Assembly: GCA_015062585.1 (NCBI GenBank)
Contig: SUUJ01000001.1
Coordinates: 1 to 64,000 of the forward strand
Length of the DNA stretch: 64,000 bases
Source of the DNA: Alphaproteobacteria bacterium
GTDB lineage: Bacteria; Pseudomonadota; Alphaproteobacteria; RF32; CAG-239
Direction: 5' to 3'
Of this stretch, positions 18,243-26,502 are shown one piece after another. Made by a program: the position numbers and the translations under genes. A model generated the notes under the pieces. It was not told the origin of the DNA. It searched no databases and worked only from the letters and a program-made list of their open reading frames with translations. Each line of letters opens with the position of its first letter. Position 1 is the stretch's first letter.

Positions 18243-19376
18243 ATGGTCGATACTTTAATTGAAGATTTTGATGAAGAAGAATGTATAAATTTTGCATTAT
18301 CATTGCAAGATAAAGCTTATAATCAAGCTCTTCAAAGTGGTTTAAGTAGTGAAGAAGCTCAAAAAATCGGGCAAAATAAGTATAACGAGGTTTGCAAGCG
18401 ATATTGTTTGGAATTTATCAAAAAAATAGAAGAAAAACTTGCTTCTTTAAGCAATCAGACAGTCGCTAATTTGTTACGAATGTTAATAGCGCTGGGTTTG
18501 GATATCGAAGATGAAGAAGAGTTAGAATATTGGATTAACCGCCTGACACAAGAATCCTTAAATAGAGTCGCCCTGTATTTTAATGAAAGGGACAATATCA
18601 GTCTGTATCGTCAGCTTATATCAAAACCCGATACTTCAAAAGTTTTATTCAATTTGCAAAATTATTCATTAAAAGAAATAGAAGCCTTATCTTCAATTAT
18701 AAAGTCGTTAAGCTTGTTAAATGATAAAAACACCAAAAATGAAGTAAATCGTTTGCAACGCAAAGAGATTTTGAAAAAAATTGAGAAAATTCTTGAAAAA
18801 GATATACAACTCAAAATACAACAACAAAGATCCAACCGACAAACAAGAGGCCGAGGAAGAGGACAAGGTCGAAGTGGTGGCGGTGGTGGTGGTGGCGATC
18901 CTAAGGATGCTTTGATAAGTAAAATGACCTCCGAAGGCATTGAATCAGGCGGGCGCTATTGGAACGAAGTAATGAGCGATTATGAACGCTCAACTAACAA
19001 AAATGAATTTGTAAAAAATTGGCAAATTGATAATGATCGTCATAATGAATTAGATATAAAACCTATCAATGACAAACAAAGAGAAGATGAAAGGGCTCTG
19101 GCTGAAAATGAAGAACACCAAAGACAAGAACAGGAAAAACAATTAAGACAACAGCAAGAGCAAGAAGAAATTCGCCAACAAGAACAATTGGAAATAAGGA
19201 AAAAACAAGAAGAACAAGCCAAACAGGATGAAAAAGAAAAACAAGATAGAGAACGCGACAAGATACAAGAAAAAAGAGGTATAAAAGATAACTCACAAAC
19301 GAGAGCTCGAAGTGATTATAAAGCAAACCAAGGAAGACAATCCATGCGGCAAATGTCTTCAAGGGGCGGACGATAA
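18243..19376 (+). CDS. Unknown coiled-coil protein with Gly- and Gln-rich regions
   Basis: A 377-residue soluble protein of no recognised family. Residues 1-190 are helical and acidic. Residues 195-220 form an Arg/Gly/Gln stretch ending in seven glycines. Residues 275-345 are a highly charged Q/E/R/K coiled coil, and the tail is basic. It sits 10 bases behind hydF and before a terminator, so it should share the hydF transcript. It could be an assembly or scaffold protein, but no direct evidence links it to hydrogenase. Confidence 0.7.
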   Translation: MVDTLIEDFDEEECINFALSLQDKAYNQALQSGLSSEEAQKIGQNKYNEVCKRYCLEFIKKIEEKLASLSNQTVANLLRMLIALGLDIEDEEELEYWINRLTQESLNRVALYFNERDNISLYRQLISKPDTSKVLFNLQNYSLKEIEALSSIIKSLSLLNDKNTKNEVNRLQRKEILKKIEKILEKDIQLKIQQQRSNRQTRGRGRGQGRSGGGGGGGDPKDALISKMTSEGIESGGRYWNEVMSDYERSTNKNEFVKNWQIDNDRHNELDIKPINDKQREDERALAENEEHQRQEQEKQLRQQQEQEEIRQQEQLEIRKKQEEQAKQDEKEKQDRERDKIQEKRGIKDNSQTRARSDYKANQGRQSMRQMSSRGGR

Positions 19377-19408
19377 AAAAGGCAACTCGTCAAGAGTTGC
19401 CTTTTTTA
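19375..19408. terminator. Bidirectional intrinsic terminator
   Basis: Stem AAAAAAGGCAACTC with its full complement and a 5-base loop, between the hydF unit and the convergent small genes. Confidence 0.95.
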
Positions 19409-19689
19409 GAAAATTTTACAGTTGCTTCCGATCCTACAACAGCAAGTGTAACGCGGAAACCTCCATCGTCTTCTTCTATGTCTAAGCAAATCGGTTGTCC
19501 TGGAATTACTTTTCTGTTAGGATCCAAAACAGGCAGAAGCATAGGCATAGGAGGTACCAACATTTTAGCTTCATTTGCTTTGTGTCGATTGTCGTCATGC
19601 AACTCTTCAAGGCGCACAACAATTTTTCCGTCATTTTCGACTGACAAAATAGTTCCCTTATAGGAAACACTAAGATTTTTATTCCTCAT
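19390..19689 (-). CDS. Small beta-rich protein, unknown
   Basis: A 99-residue soluble protein with many predicted strands (SVSYKGTILSVENDGKIVVRLEEL) and a Pro/Met-rich middle (PPMPMLLPVL). No family is recognised. It overlaps the end of the upstream gene by 4 bases. The three genes 19390-20551 form one tight unit. Confidence 0.65.
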   Translation of the reverse strand: MRNKNLSVSYKGTILSVENDGKIVVRLEELHDDNRHKANEAKMLVPPMPMLLPVLDPNRKVIPGQPICLDIEEDDGGFRVTLAVVGSEATVKFSKKGNS

Positions 19690-20111
19690 AAATGTTTTTG
19701 TTTTTGGTTTAATACATAATCATGTCCAACTTTAGAAAGCGTACAATGTACCTCTTGAACACCTTTCACAAAGTGAGGTTCAATATATCCTTTTCGCAAA
19801 AGATTTATATAAACATCTTGCCCGAAAAGTAAAGAAAAAGATGACGCTTTTATAAAATATGTCTCGTGTTTTGACATATATAATAAAGCTTCTTTTTCTT
19901 GTTTGGTCAGTTTCTTAGATTTCTTATGATTGACAATTTGCCCGATAACGATAGTCAGGGTTACAACCGTAAAAAATCCCAAAGCTACATAGCACAACGG
20001 TTTATGTACATCAAGAGGGAAACTCAATGCACTAAACAGTAACAATAACATTCCGATAAAAATCAGACATACCATAGTCCAACGCAAGACTTCCTTAAAT
20101 TGCTGCTTCAT
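19686..20111 (-). CDS. Membrane protein with cytoplasmic winged-helix-like tail, unknown
   Basis: A 141-residue protein with two N-terminal membrane helices (about 12-32 and 38-60) and a soluble tail rich in Lys. The tail segment KQEKEALLYMSKHETYFIKASS...LLRKGYIEP resembles a winged-helix or marR-like layout, but this is only a visual impression. It is coupled by 4-base overlaps to genes on both sides. Confidence 0.6.
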   Translation of the reverse strand: MKQQFKEVLRWTMVCLIFIGMLLLLFSALSFPLDVHKPLCYVALGFFTVVTLTIVIGQIVNHKKSKKLTKQEKEALLYMSKHETYFIKASSFSLLFGQDVYINLLRKGYIEPHFVKGVQEVHCTLSKVGHDYVLNQKQKHL

Positions 20112-20551
20112 AATCTTAAAAAATTAGGTAAATTATGTGTCAGGTAAATACAAAATGCAACTACCCATAAACTTCCCATAATTCCGGTACAATTTTCGGA
20201 TAGACTAAGATTATCTTTGATCTCTGCCACAACAGCCATAATGAAAAACACAATGGATATTCCAAAGAGAACACTGGCAATTGTTTTGGAAATGAGAGAT
20301 TTTCTTTCTTCCGGTTGCAACTCTTTGCTTCCATGAGGTTTCACTACACCACCTGCAAAGTACAGGAGAATGGTTGGAAAAGCCAAAATTGATGCCGCAC
20401 CAAGGTAGTGCTCATAGATAAGATCACCTTTGATGTTAAACACAAGAGCGATAATAATCAGCACAAAGATTGCTGCAAATAAGGTTAGAGCAATCGTCTT
20501 AAGGACTAGAGATTTTTTTTCCCTAGAAAGTAGTTTTTCTTTTTCTGTCAT
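20108..20551 (-). CDS. Four-helix membrane protein, unknown
   Basis: A 147-residue protein with two related halves. Each begins with a charged KSLVLKTIAL / RKSLISKTIAS segment followed by two hydrophobic helices, so it looks like an internal duplication. There is no Shine-Dalgarno sequence before the ATG; the 40 bases upstream are almost entirely A and T. It is the first gene of a three-gene unit of unknown role. Confidence 0.6.
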   Translation of the reverse strand: MTEKEKLLSREKKSLVLKTIALTLFAAIFVLIIIALVFNIKGDLIYEHYLGAASILAFPTILLYFAGGVVKPHGSKELQPEERKSLISKTIASVLFGISIVFFIMAVVAEIKDNLSLSENCTGIMGSLWVVAFCIYLTHNLPNFLRL

Positions 20552-20615
20552 AATAGTATTTTTTTTAAGTTAATAACTGTCTATAGTCTTAAATTTTTTG
20601 TACAAACCTTATACA

Positions 20616-20657
20616 AAAAAATAACAAAAAGGTCAAATCCTTTTTGTTATTTTTTTA
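20616..20657 (-). terminator. Intrinsic terminator after apt
   Basis: Very long A/T-rich stem: AAAAAATAACAAAAAGG pairs with its complement across a 6-base loop. It lies just beyond the apt stop on the minus strand. Confidence 0.9.
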
Positions 20658-20668
20658 TTGAGATAAAA

Positions 20669-21193
20669 TCAGTATTCAATCAAAGATAATACAGGGGCAT
20701 ATTTTTCTAATTTTTTGCGTGCATTAATATCTTTTAATTCAATCATAAAAGCAAATCCCGATATTGTAGCACCGGTTTTGTTAACCAACTCGGCCGCTGC
20801 TAAGGTAGTTCCGCCGGTTGCCAACAAATCATCAATGATGACAACTCTGTCGCCCTTATTTAAGGCATCGGTATGAATTTCTATTTTGTCGGTTCCGTAT
20901 TCCAGTTGATATTCTTGGGCTATAACATCAGCCGGAAGCTTGCCCGATTTTCTGATAGGCACAAAACCGCAATTCAAATGATAGGCCAAAACAGAAGCAA
21001 AAATAAAACCTCGCGATTCGATACCGACGACATAATCAATTTGTTTACCTTGATAATGCTTAACGAATAAATCGATAATTTCTTTGAATGTTTCCGGTTG
21101 TTTGATAGCGGTGGTAATATCCTTAAATTGAATCCCTTTTTTAGGGTAATCAGGTATATTGCGTATAGCATTTTTTATATTTTCTATAGTCAT
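20669..21193 (-). CDS. apt: Adenine phosphoribosyltransferase
   Basis: Salvages adenine to AMP using PRPP. The 174-residue length is standard. The PRPP-binding motif VVIIDDLLATGGTT (about 118-131) and the IESRGFIFAS segment (about 57-66) are intact. It is divergent from the NAD salvage genes, which also consume PRPP through pncB. Confidence 0.96.
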   Translation of the reverse strand: MTIENIKNAIRNIPDYPKKGIQFKDITTAIKQPETFKEIIDLFVKHYQGKQIDYVVGIESRGFIFASVLAYHLNCGFVPIRKSGKLPADVIAQEYQLEYGTDKIEIHTDALNKGDRVVIIDDLLATGGTTLAAAELVNKTGATISGFAFMIELKDINARKKLEKYAPVLSLIEY

Positions 21194-21276
21194 TTTATCC
21201 TCTTTGGTTTATTAAATATATTACTAGCAAACAAAAATTCCAAAGTCAAAAAAATAAGAGAAATAAATAAAATTTG

Positions 21277-21304
21277 TTGACATATCATATTTCTATGCTA
21301 CTCT
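21277..21304 (+). promoter_or_regulatory. Promoter of the nadM leader
   Basis: TTGACA at 21277-21282, a 16-base spacer and TACTCT at 21299-21304. The predicted start of transcription near 21311 places the leader hairpin at the very 5' end of the message. Confidence 0.7.
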
Positions 21305-21311
21305 AAAATTG

Positions 21312-21437
21312 TTCTTGAAGTTCGCAGGGCTTATGAACTTAAGAATGTTTAGTAAACTGAGCCGGTTTGAATAAATTAAGATAAATTTCGTTTATTTTAT
21401 ATTCTTTTGACGGCTCCTCATGTAAGGAGTTTTTTTT
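21312..21437 (+). ncRNA. Candidate NAD-pathway riboswitch-like leader, element 1 (nadM)
   Basis: P1 is TTCTT/AAGAA outside and AAGTTC/GAACTT inside with a bulged G, and is closed by the loop GCAGGGCTTAT (21324-21334). A second small hairpin, AAAC/GTTT (21354-21368), exposes TGAGCC, which can pair 6 bases with GGCTTA of the first loop. Downstream, CTCCT (21414-21418) can mask the AGGAG ribosome site (21425-21429). Alternatively GAGCCG (21359-21364) can pair with CGGCTC (21411-21416), which would break the mask. The predicted logic is that a loop-loop bound state frees CGGCTC and closes the ribosome site. All pairing was found by eye. Confidence 0.65.
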
Positions 21438-21980
21438 ATGACTGAATACAAATATACTCACGGTCTTTGCATTATGAGGGCACAACCTTTTCATATCGGT
21501 CATCAAAAGCTGATAGACAGAATGCTCAGAGAATGCCAAAGAGTAACGGTTGTTTTAGGTTCTATCCAAGAGCAAGGAACTGCTCGCAATCCGCTAAATT
21601 ATACCACCAGAAAAAAGATGATTCAAAACATCTATCGCCCAAGACCGGAATATGAAAGATTAAAAATAGTAGGTTTGTTTGATATAAATAATCCGGCCGA
21701 ATGGGGCGGATATGTCTTAGATTTTATTTCCGAAAGCTTTCCTGATCTTCCGCGTCCTGATGTTTACTATGCCGGTTCATCTTATGACGCGCACTGGTTC
21801 AAAGAATATTTTAAAAATATTGAGTTAGAAGATCGTACCGATCCTGATTTTCCGTTTGTAACCGCTTCAATGGTGCGAGATATGATTCGTTTTGATGACA
21901 AGCGTTGGAAAAACTTTGTTGCCAAAGAAAATCACGAACTGATAGAGGAATTTTTCACTAAGAAAAAAGGAATTATCTAA
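21438..21980 (+). CDS. nadM: NadM-type nicotinamide/nicotinate mononucleotide adenylyltransferase
   Basis: Adenylates NaMN or NMN to the dinucleotide. The 180-residue nucleotidyltransferase has the (H/T)xGH signature as PFHIGHQKL (about 18-26) and the second motif as ATASMVRDMI-like TASMVRDMIR (about 140-150), in the NadM rather than NadD style. It lacks the Nudix domain fused in some relatives. It begins the NAD salvage set and is preceded by a structured leader. AAGGAG sits 8 bases before the ATG. Confidence 0.88.
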   Translation: MTEYKYTHGLCIMRAQPFHIGHQKLIDRMLRECQRVTVVLGSIQEQGTARNPLNYTTRKKMIQNIYRPRPEYERLKIVGLFDINNPAEWGGYVLDFISESFPDLPRPDVYYAGSSYDAHWFKEYFKNIELEDRTDPDFPFVTASMVRDMIRFDDKRWKNFVAKENHELIEEFFTKKKGII

Positions 21981-21994
21981 AATTTTTAATACAT

Positions 21995-22068
21995 CGTCTG
22001 CGTCTTCTGCAGGGCTTATAGAAGACAGACGCCAATTATCACCCTAATAAGCCTGAAAGGGAAAATAA
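21995..22068 (+). ncRNA. Candidate NAD-pathway riboswitch-like leader, element 2 (pncA)
   Basis: It has the same architecture as element 1 with a different stem sequence. CGTCT/AGACG outside and GTCTTCT/AGAAGAC inside enclose a 2-base bulge and the identical 11-base loop GCAGGGCTTAT (22009-22019). After a 10-base linker, CCCT/AGGG (22042-22061) forms a second hairpin. Its loop holds ATAAGCC, which pairs 7 bases with GGCTTAT of the first loop. The 3' arm of this second hairpin is the ribosome site (AAAGGG), 8 bases before the ATG, so folding would directly hide it. The stems covary with element 1 while the loop is invariant. Confidence 0.68.
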
Positions 22069-22692
22069 ATGAACAATCGTATTTTAATGCGAATAGACTT
22101 CCAAAATGATTTTGTTCATCCGCATGGAAGCTTATCGCTAAACAATCAACAACTTATCAATCGTCATCAAACTTTTGCCAACGGACTGTTTAAGGACAGT
22201 TTTGATAAAATCATCGACAGCTATGATACTCATTTTGCCGAAACTTATGCTAATACAACCGAAGCCCAAAGTTATCCGCCGCATTGTGTATATTGTATGT
22301 GGGGCTGGATGCAGGCAGCTCCGTTTAAGTTCGGTTTGCCGGTTACCAATGTTTATAAGTCGACAACGGATATATGGCACGAGGTCAAAAATTATCAGGT
22401 TTTGAATGAAGATTGGCGCGGCAAAGAAGTCTATCTTTGCGGAGTATTAAGTGATGTTTGTGTTGTCCAAGCTATGAACGGACTGTTAAAACGCGGCGCC
22501 AATGTCGTTATTATCGAAGATTTGTGTCAAGGTGCTCAAATGCAAATCAGCGACATCTTACAAAAAGATATTTATCGTCCCATGCTTGACAATGGCAGAA
22601 TAAAAACCATTACCACTTCGCAATATTATAGAGCTCAGGTATTGGATAAAAAAATTCAATATAATTTAGTAAATAGAAATAAAGGAGAATAA
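22069..22692 (+). CDS. pncA: Nicotinamidase (isochorismatase-like fold)
   Basis: Converts nicotinamide to nicotinate and ammonia, the entry to the Preiss-Handler route. The 207 residues show the catalytic Asp in MRIDFQNDFVHPHGSL, the metal ligands DTH (about 52-54) and the PPHCVYCMWGWMQA segment, a lysine in NVYKSTTDIW, and the nucleophile Cys in GVLSDVCVVQA. The context (nadM, pncB, nadE) supports nicotinamide over other amides. It is translated behind leader element 2. Confidence 0.88.
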   Translation: MNNRILMRIDFQNDFVHPHGSLSLNNQQLINRHQTFANGLFKDSFDKIIDSYDTHFAETYANTTEAQSYPPHCVYCMWGWMQAAPFKFGLPVTNVYKSTTDIWHEVKNYQVLNEDWRGKEVYLCGVLSDVCVVQAMNGLLKRGANVVIIEDLCQGAQMQISDILQKDIYRPMLDNGRIKTITTSQYYRAQVLDKKIQYNLVNRNKGE

Positions 22693-22694
22693 TT

Positions 22695-24161
22695 ATGACC
22701 AGACCAAATATTTTAGCCGACGGAAATCCGCTTTTTTGTGATTTGTATCATCTTACAATGGCTCAGGCCTGGTTTAACGATGGCAAAGCCAATGATATCA
22801 AAACCTCGGAATGCTTTTTCAGAAAATGTCCGTTTAAGGGAAGCTATCTACTGGCTGCAGGCCTGGCCGAATTTAGCGAATGGCTGGAAAATTGGCATAT
22901 CTCAGACAAAGATGTCAGTTATCTTCAAAGCCTAAAAAACGCCGACGGAAGCTCCAGGTTTAATGACGAATTTTTGCAATTTATCAAAGATCAGCCTCTT
23001 CAAATCAGCATTGACGCTGTTGAAGAGGGTGAGATTGTTTTTCCTCATGAGCCTGTTTATTCAATCACCGGCCCGACATGGCAAGTCGAAGTTGTTGAGG
23101 CCGCTTTGTTAAATATATTTAATTCGCAAAGTCTGATAGCAACTAAGGCATCTCGTATTGTACAGGCCGCCGGCATTGATGGTGTGAATCGTCCGGTCTT
23201 AGAGTTTGGTGTAAGGCGCGGACAAGAACTCGGAGGATTTACGGCAACCCGAGCTTGTTATATCGGTGGTATGACCGGAACTTCAAATGTGGCAGCGGCG
23301 CAATATTATGATATTCCGGTAAGCGGAACAATGGCGCATTCTTTTATTATGAGCTATGAGGATGAAACAGATGCTTATAAGGCCTATTTGAAAGCCAGCG
23401 CCGGTAATACAACTTTGTTGGTAGATACTTATGAAACTCGACAAGGGATAAAAAATGCTATCAAAGCCTCTGAAGAAACCGATATTCCGTTGCAAGGAAT
23501 TCGTATCGATTCCGGTGATTTGGCCTTTTGGAGTAAAGAAGCACGCAAAATACTTGACGATGCCGGTTTTACGGATACTAAGATTATAGGTTCTAATGAT
23601 TTAGACGAATACTCAATAGCAAAATTAGTAGAACAAAAAGCTCCTTACGATATATTTGCTGCCGGTACTAAGGCTGTGACGGCTTATGATAATCCGGCCT
23701 TGGGCGGAGTATTCAAAACCAAGCAATATGCTGGCCGTCCGGTAATAAAAGTGGCTGAAGGAAAAACCACAATTCCCGGCAAAACAAATGTTGTTCGCGT
23801 AATAAAAGATGGCAAATATGCCGGTGATATTATTCAATCAGCTGACAGAAATATTGTTGCTGACGGCAAGCTAACCATAGATGTAAAATCACATATTTTG
23901 GGAAGTAACGGTAGCCAAATCTTACATTTTAGCAATGGCGAAGAAGCATATACTTTGCTAAGACCGTTAATGCGTAACGGCAAGTTTGTAAAAACTGTCG
24001 AAAAAGACTTGAAAGTATTGCAGGTAAAAGCCAAAAACAATTTACAAAAATTGGACGATAAACACAAAGATTTTACTAATCCGCAGACTTATCAGGTAGG
24101 AATAGAAAATTCTGTTTACACTTTACAACAAAATTTGATAAAATTGCACCAAGGGAGATAA
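22695..24161 (+). CDS. pncB: Nicotinate phosphoribosyltransferase
   Basis: Joins nicotinate and PRPP to make NaMN. The 488 residues include ADGNPLFCDLYHLTMAQ at the N terminus, EFGVRRGQ (about 168-175), the catalytic-His motif SGTMAHSFIM (about 210-219) and a phosphate-binding RIDSGDLAFWS segment (about 272-282). It starts 2 bases after pncA. An AAAGGAG ribosome site overlaps the end of that gene. Confidence 0.94.
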   Translation: MTRPNILADGNPLFCDLYHLTMAQAWFNDGKANDIKTSECFFRKCPFKGSYLLAAGLAEFSEWLENWHISDKDVSYLQSLKNADGSSRFNDEFLQFIKDQPLQISIDAVEEGEIVFPHEPVYSITGPTWQVEVVEAALLNIFNSQSLIATKASRIVQAAGIDGVNRPVLEFGVRRGQELGGFTATRACYIGGMTGTSNVAAAQYYDIPVSGTMAHSFIMSYEDETDAYKAYLKASAGNTTLLVDTYETRQGIKNAIKASEETDIPLQGIRIDSGDLAFWSKEARKILDDAGFTDTKIIGSNDLDEYSIAKLVEQKAPYDIFAAGTKAVTAYDNPALGGVFKTKQYAGRPVIKVAEGKTTIPGKTNVVRVIKDGKYAGDIIQSADRNIVADGKLTIDVKSHILGSNGSQILHFSNGEEAYTLLRPLMRNGKFVKTVEKDLKVLQVKAKNNLQKLDDKHKDFTNPQTYQVGIENSVYTLQQNLIKLHQGR

Positions 24162-24167
24162 ATCATC

Positions 24168-24941
24168 ATGCAAAAATTATGGAACAATTTGAAAAAAGGT
24201 TTGAAAAATCATCTTGATAACAACGGTTTTAATAAGGTCATCTTAGGTTTGTCGGGCGGACTTGATTCGGCTGTCGTTTCGGTGCTGGCAGCCGATGTTC
24301 TGGGCGGACAAAATGTCAAAGCCGTTATGATGAAAACTAAATATACTTCGGAATTAAGCCTAAAAATTGCCAGAGAAATTGCTTCATTAAACAATCTTGA
24401 TTATCAAGAGATTGATATTGACGAGATAGTTAATAACGAAATTATTTTCTTGCAAAAGTCATTTAATGAAAATGTTAAAGGTATAGTTCAAGAAAATTTA
24501 CAAGCTCGTATCAGAGGACAAATTTTGATGGCTTATTCCAATCAAAACGGTGGCATGGTCTTAGCCTGTGGTAATAAATCGGAAGCCTTGACCGGTTATT
24601 GTACTTTGTATGGTGATACTTGCGGTGGTTTAATGCCGATTGGCAATGTTTATAAATCGACCATATTTGAACTGGCAAAATGGCGCAATTCTTTGGGCAG
24701 AGTTTTGCCTGAAGAAGTAATCTCACGCGCGCCGTCAGCTGAGCTTGCTCCTGATCAAAAGGATGAAAATTCGCTTCCGCCATATTCTGTACTGGATAGA
24801 ATTTTGCAAAAAATGACAGACGAGGGCAAAAGTTCGGAAGATATAATCAATTCCGGCGAAGATAAGAACACGGTATTGAGAGTTCAAAGTTTGGTTTCTC
24901 GCTCTGCCTTCAAGCGTCAACAACTACCGCCGGCACTGTAA
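24168..24941 (+). CDS. nadE: Ammonia-dependent NAD synthetase
   Basis: Amidates nicotinate adenine dinucleotide to NAD. The 257-residue single-domain form has the PP-loop LGLSGGLDSAVVSV (about 26-39) and KSEALTGYCTLYGDTCGGLMPI (about 140-161). The glutaminase domain of larger NadE proteins is absent, so free ammonia is the donor; pncA releases ammonia in the same pathway. It completes a four-gene nicotinamide-to-NAD route. Confidence 0.95.
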   Translation: MQKLWNNLKKGLKNHLDNNGFNKVILGLSGGLDSAVVSVLAADVLGGQNVKAVMMKTKYTSELSLKIAREIASLNNLDYQEIDIDEIVNNEIIFLQKSFNENVKGIVQENLQARIRGQILMAYSNQNGGMVLACGNKSEALTGYCTLYGDTCGGLMPIGNVYKSTIFELAKWRNSLGRVLPEEVISRAPSAELAPDQKDENSLPPYSVLDRILQKMTDEGKSSEDIINSGEDKNTVLRVQSLVSRSAFKRQQLPPAL

Positions 24942-24955
24942 TAAAGTCAAATGAA

Positions 24956-25741
24956 TTAGCGTGCTTTTTGATAAAATTTGTTAATGGTGGCCGATACATT
25001 GTCATCCATAAATTTTGTGGCCTGCTTTTTTAATGTTTCAGGAACTCCAAAACGCATTTCGGCAATGCCTCCGGCCATACAAGCCAAAGTATCTGAATCG
25101 CCACCGATTGATACGGCATTTCTAATGGCGTCTTCATAAGAGTTAGCGTCCAAGGCACAAATAATTGCTTGCGGTACCGAGTTTTTGCAAGAGGTATAAA
25201 ATTTATTATAATTCGGGCGTATTTCATCAACGCTCATTGATAAATCATAGCCGTATTTATTGGTAATATAATTTTTAATTATCGGTGATGATATACCTTT
25301 TTTGGCCATATACATCGTTTCGATATAGACTCTTGTCGCAATCACGCTTTCGGGGTGGTTGTGGGTTATCTGCGTAAGCTCAACAGCCTTCTCCAGCGCT
25401 GTTTTAAGATTATCTGTCATCAAAGGGATAGGGCTTAGGCGCATAATACATCCGTTGGTTTTTGCTTTGTAAGCCTCACCGGTTTCAAGCCAATTGGTAA
25501 ATCCTTTGCCAAAAGCTCCGACCTTTCCGTCTTCATAAGTGCGATTTTTATATAGTTCACCCCATTTTTTTAACAATTCTTCGGGTTTTTTGTCAGTTAA
25601 CAGCCATTCGGCAGTTGCGCAAGTCAAAATAGTGTCATCGGTAAAACAACATTTATCGCAAAAAAGCTCAAAGTCTTTGCGTTTTATATTATGGAACTCG
25701 TACGGCGAGCCCACTATGTCACCGATTATGGCACCTAACAT
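24956..25741 (-). CDS. ADP-ribosylglycohydrolase family protein
   Basis: A 261-residue DraG/ARH-fold hydrolase that removes ADP-ribose from proteins or other acceptors. The metal-site motifs are present: GDIVGSPYEF near the start, FTDDTILT (about 34-41) and the C-terminal GGDSDTLACMAGG (about 217-229). The start at 25741 follows AGGGA. It is convergent with nadE, which puts an ADP-ribose-releasing enzyme next to NAD synthesis. Its target is unknown. Confidence 0.9.
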   Translation of the reverse strand: MLGAIIGDIVGSPYEFHNIKRKDFELFCDKCCFTDDTILTCATAEWLLTDKKPEELLKKWGELYKNRTYEDGKVGAFGKGFTNWLETGEAYKAKTNGCIMRLSPIPLMTDNLKTALEKAVELTQITHNHPESVIATRVYIETMYMAKKGISSPIIKNYITNKYGYDLSMSVDEIRPNYNKFYTSCKNSVPQAIICALDANSYEDAIRNAVSIGGDSDTLACMAGGIAEMRFGVPETLKKQATKFMDDNVSATINKFYQKAR

Positions 25742-25906
25742 TCGATTATCCCTGCAATTAATAAGCAAAGGTATTATGCTATTTTTTCTTTGCGAGTCAA
25801 GATATAGTTGATAGGCAGATAGTTTATGACAAATTGATATTTATTTTTTATTAAACATAATGTTGTAACCTCTATATATTACAAAAGAAAACTAAAGGAA
25901 TAATGT

Positions 25907-26485
25907 ATGAAAGTATATTTATACACCTTTGCTTATGACAAAATTAAAGAAGAAGGCTATAAGTCATTAGCAATGCTTGACAAGGATAATGAAGTTACTA
26001 AAGAAAGATTATTGGTACATAGAAGTTCGGCAAAGTCTGAAAATCTTGATGATATTATCGCCTATTTAGAGCAAACATTCAAAGGTCGTTTGCGTTCAAT
26101 TTGTGTTGTTACGGAGATGGCACCGATAGAAGAATATAAGCATCCGTACTTAAACAATCTTGTTCGTCAGGCTGATGTAATCTCATTTGATTTGAACAAA
26201 CTTATTGAAGACGGAATTGTCGAAGCTATTTATTGTAAGGACTTAAGAGAATCAATTTTAAAGGACTCAAGTTTTGAAAATATCTATAAAATAGATGATA
26301 TAAAAGATATTGATTTAACCCCTTATGATTGGCACTTATGCGGAAATGACGAATATATAAAATATTCACCATGGGCTACCATAAAGCATTATTTTCTTGT
26401 TCTAACCAAAGGCTACATTCCGACAGAATATATCACACTGGAAGTAGATAATTCAAAAGCCAGAGCAAACGGCCATACAAATTAA
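25907..26485 (+). CDS. Unknown protein, paralogue 1 of a pair
   Basis: A 192-residue soluble protein with no recognised family. It is a clear paralogue of the next gene: both begin MK(V/L)Y.Y and share SFDLNKLIEDGIVEAIY / SIDLKKLQADGLIEAVY near residue 108. They also share IDDI.DIDLTP.DW and a C-terminal KGYIPTEYIT / KGGVIPPEYLT. It is divergent from the ADP-ribosylglycohydrolase gene. An N-terminal LY-hydrophobic-Y start with a following glycine segment recalls some ADP-ribosyltransferase folds, but that is weak. AAAGGA precedes the ATG. Confidence 0.75.
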   Translation: MKVYLYTFAYDKIKEEGYKSLAMLDKDNEVTKERLLVHRSSAKSENLDDIIAYLEQTFKGRLRSICVVTEMAPIEEYKHPYLNNLVRQADVISFDLNKLIEDGIVEAIYCKDLRESILKDSSFENIYKIDDIKDIDLTPYDWHLCGNDEYIKYSPWATIKHYFLVLTKGYIPTEYITLEVDNSKARANGHTN

Positions 26486-26502
26486 AAAAAAAGGAGATTT
26501 TT

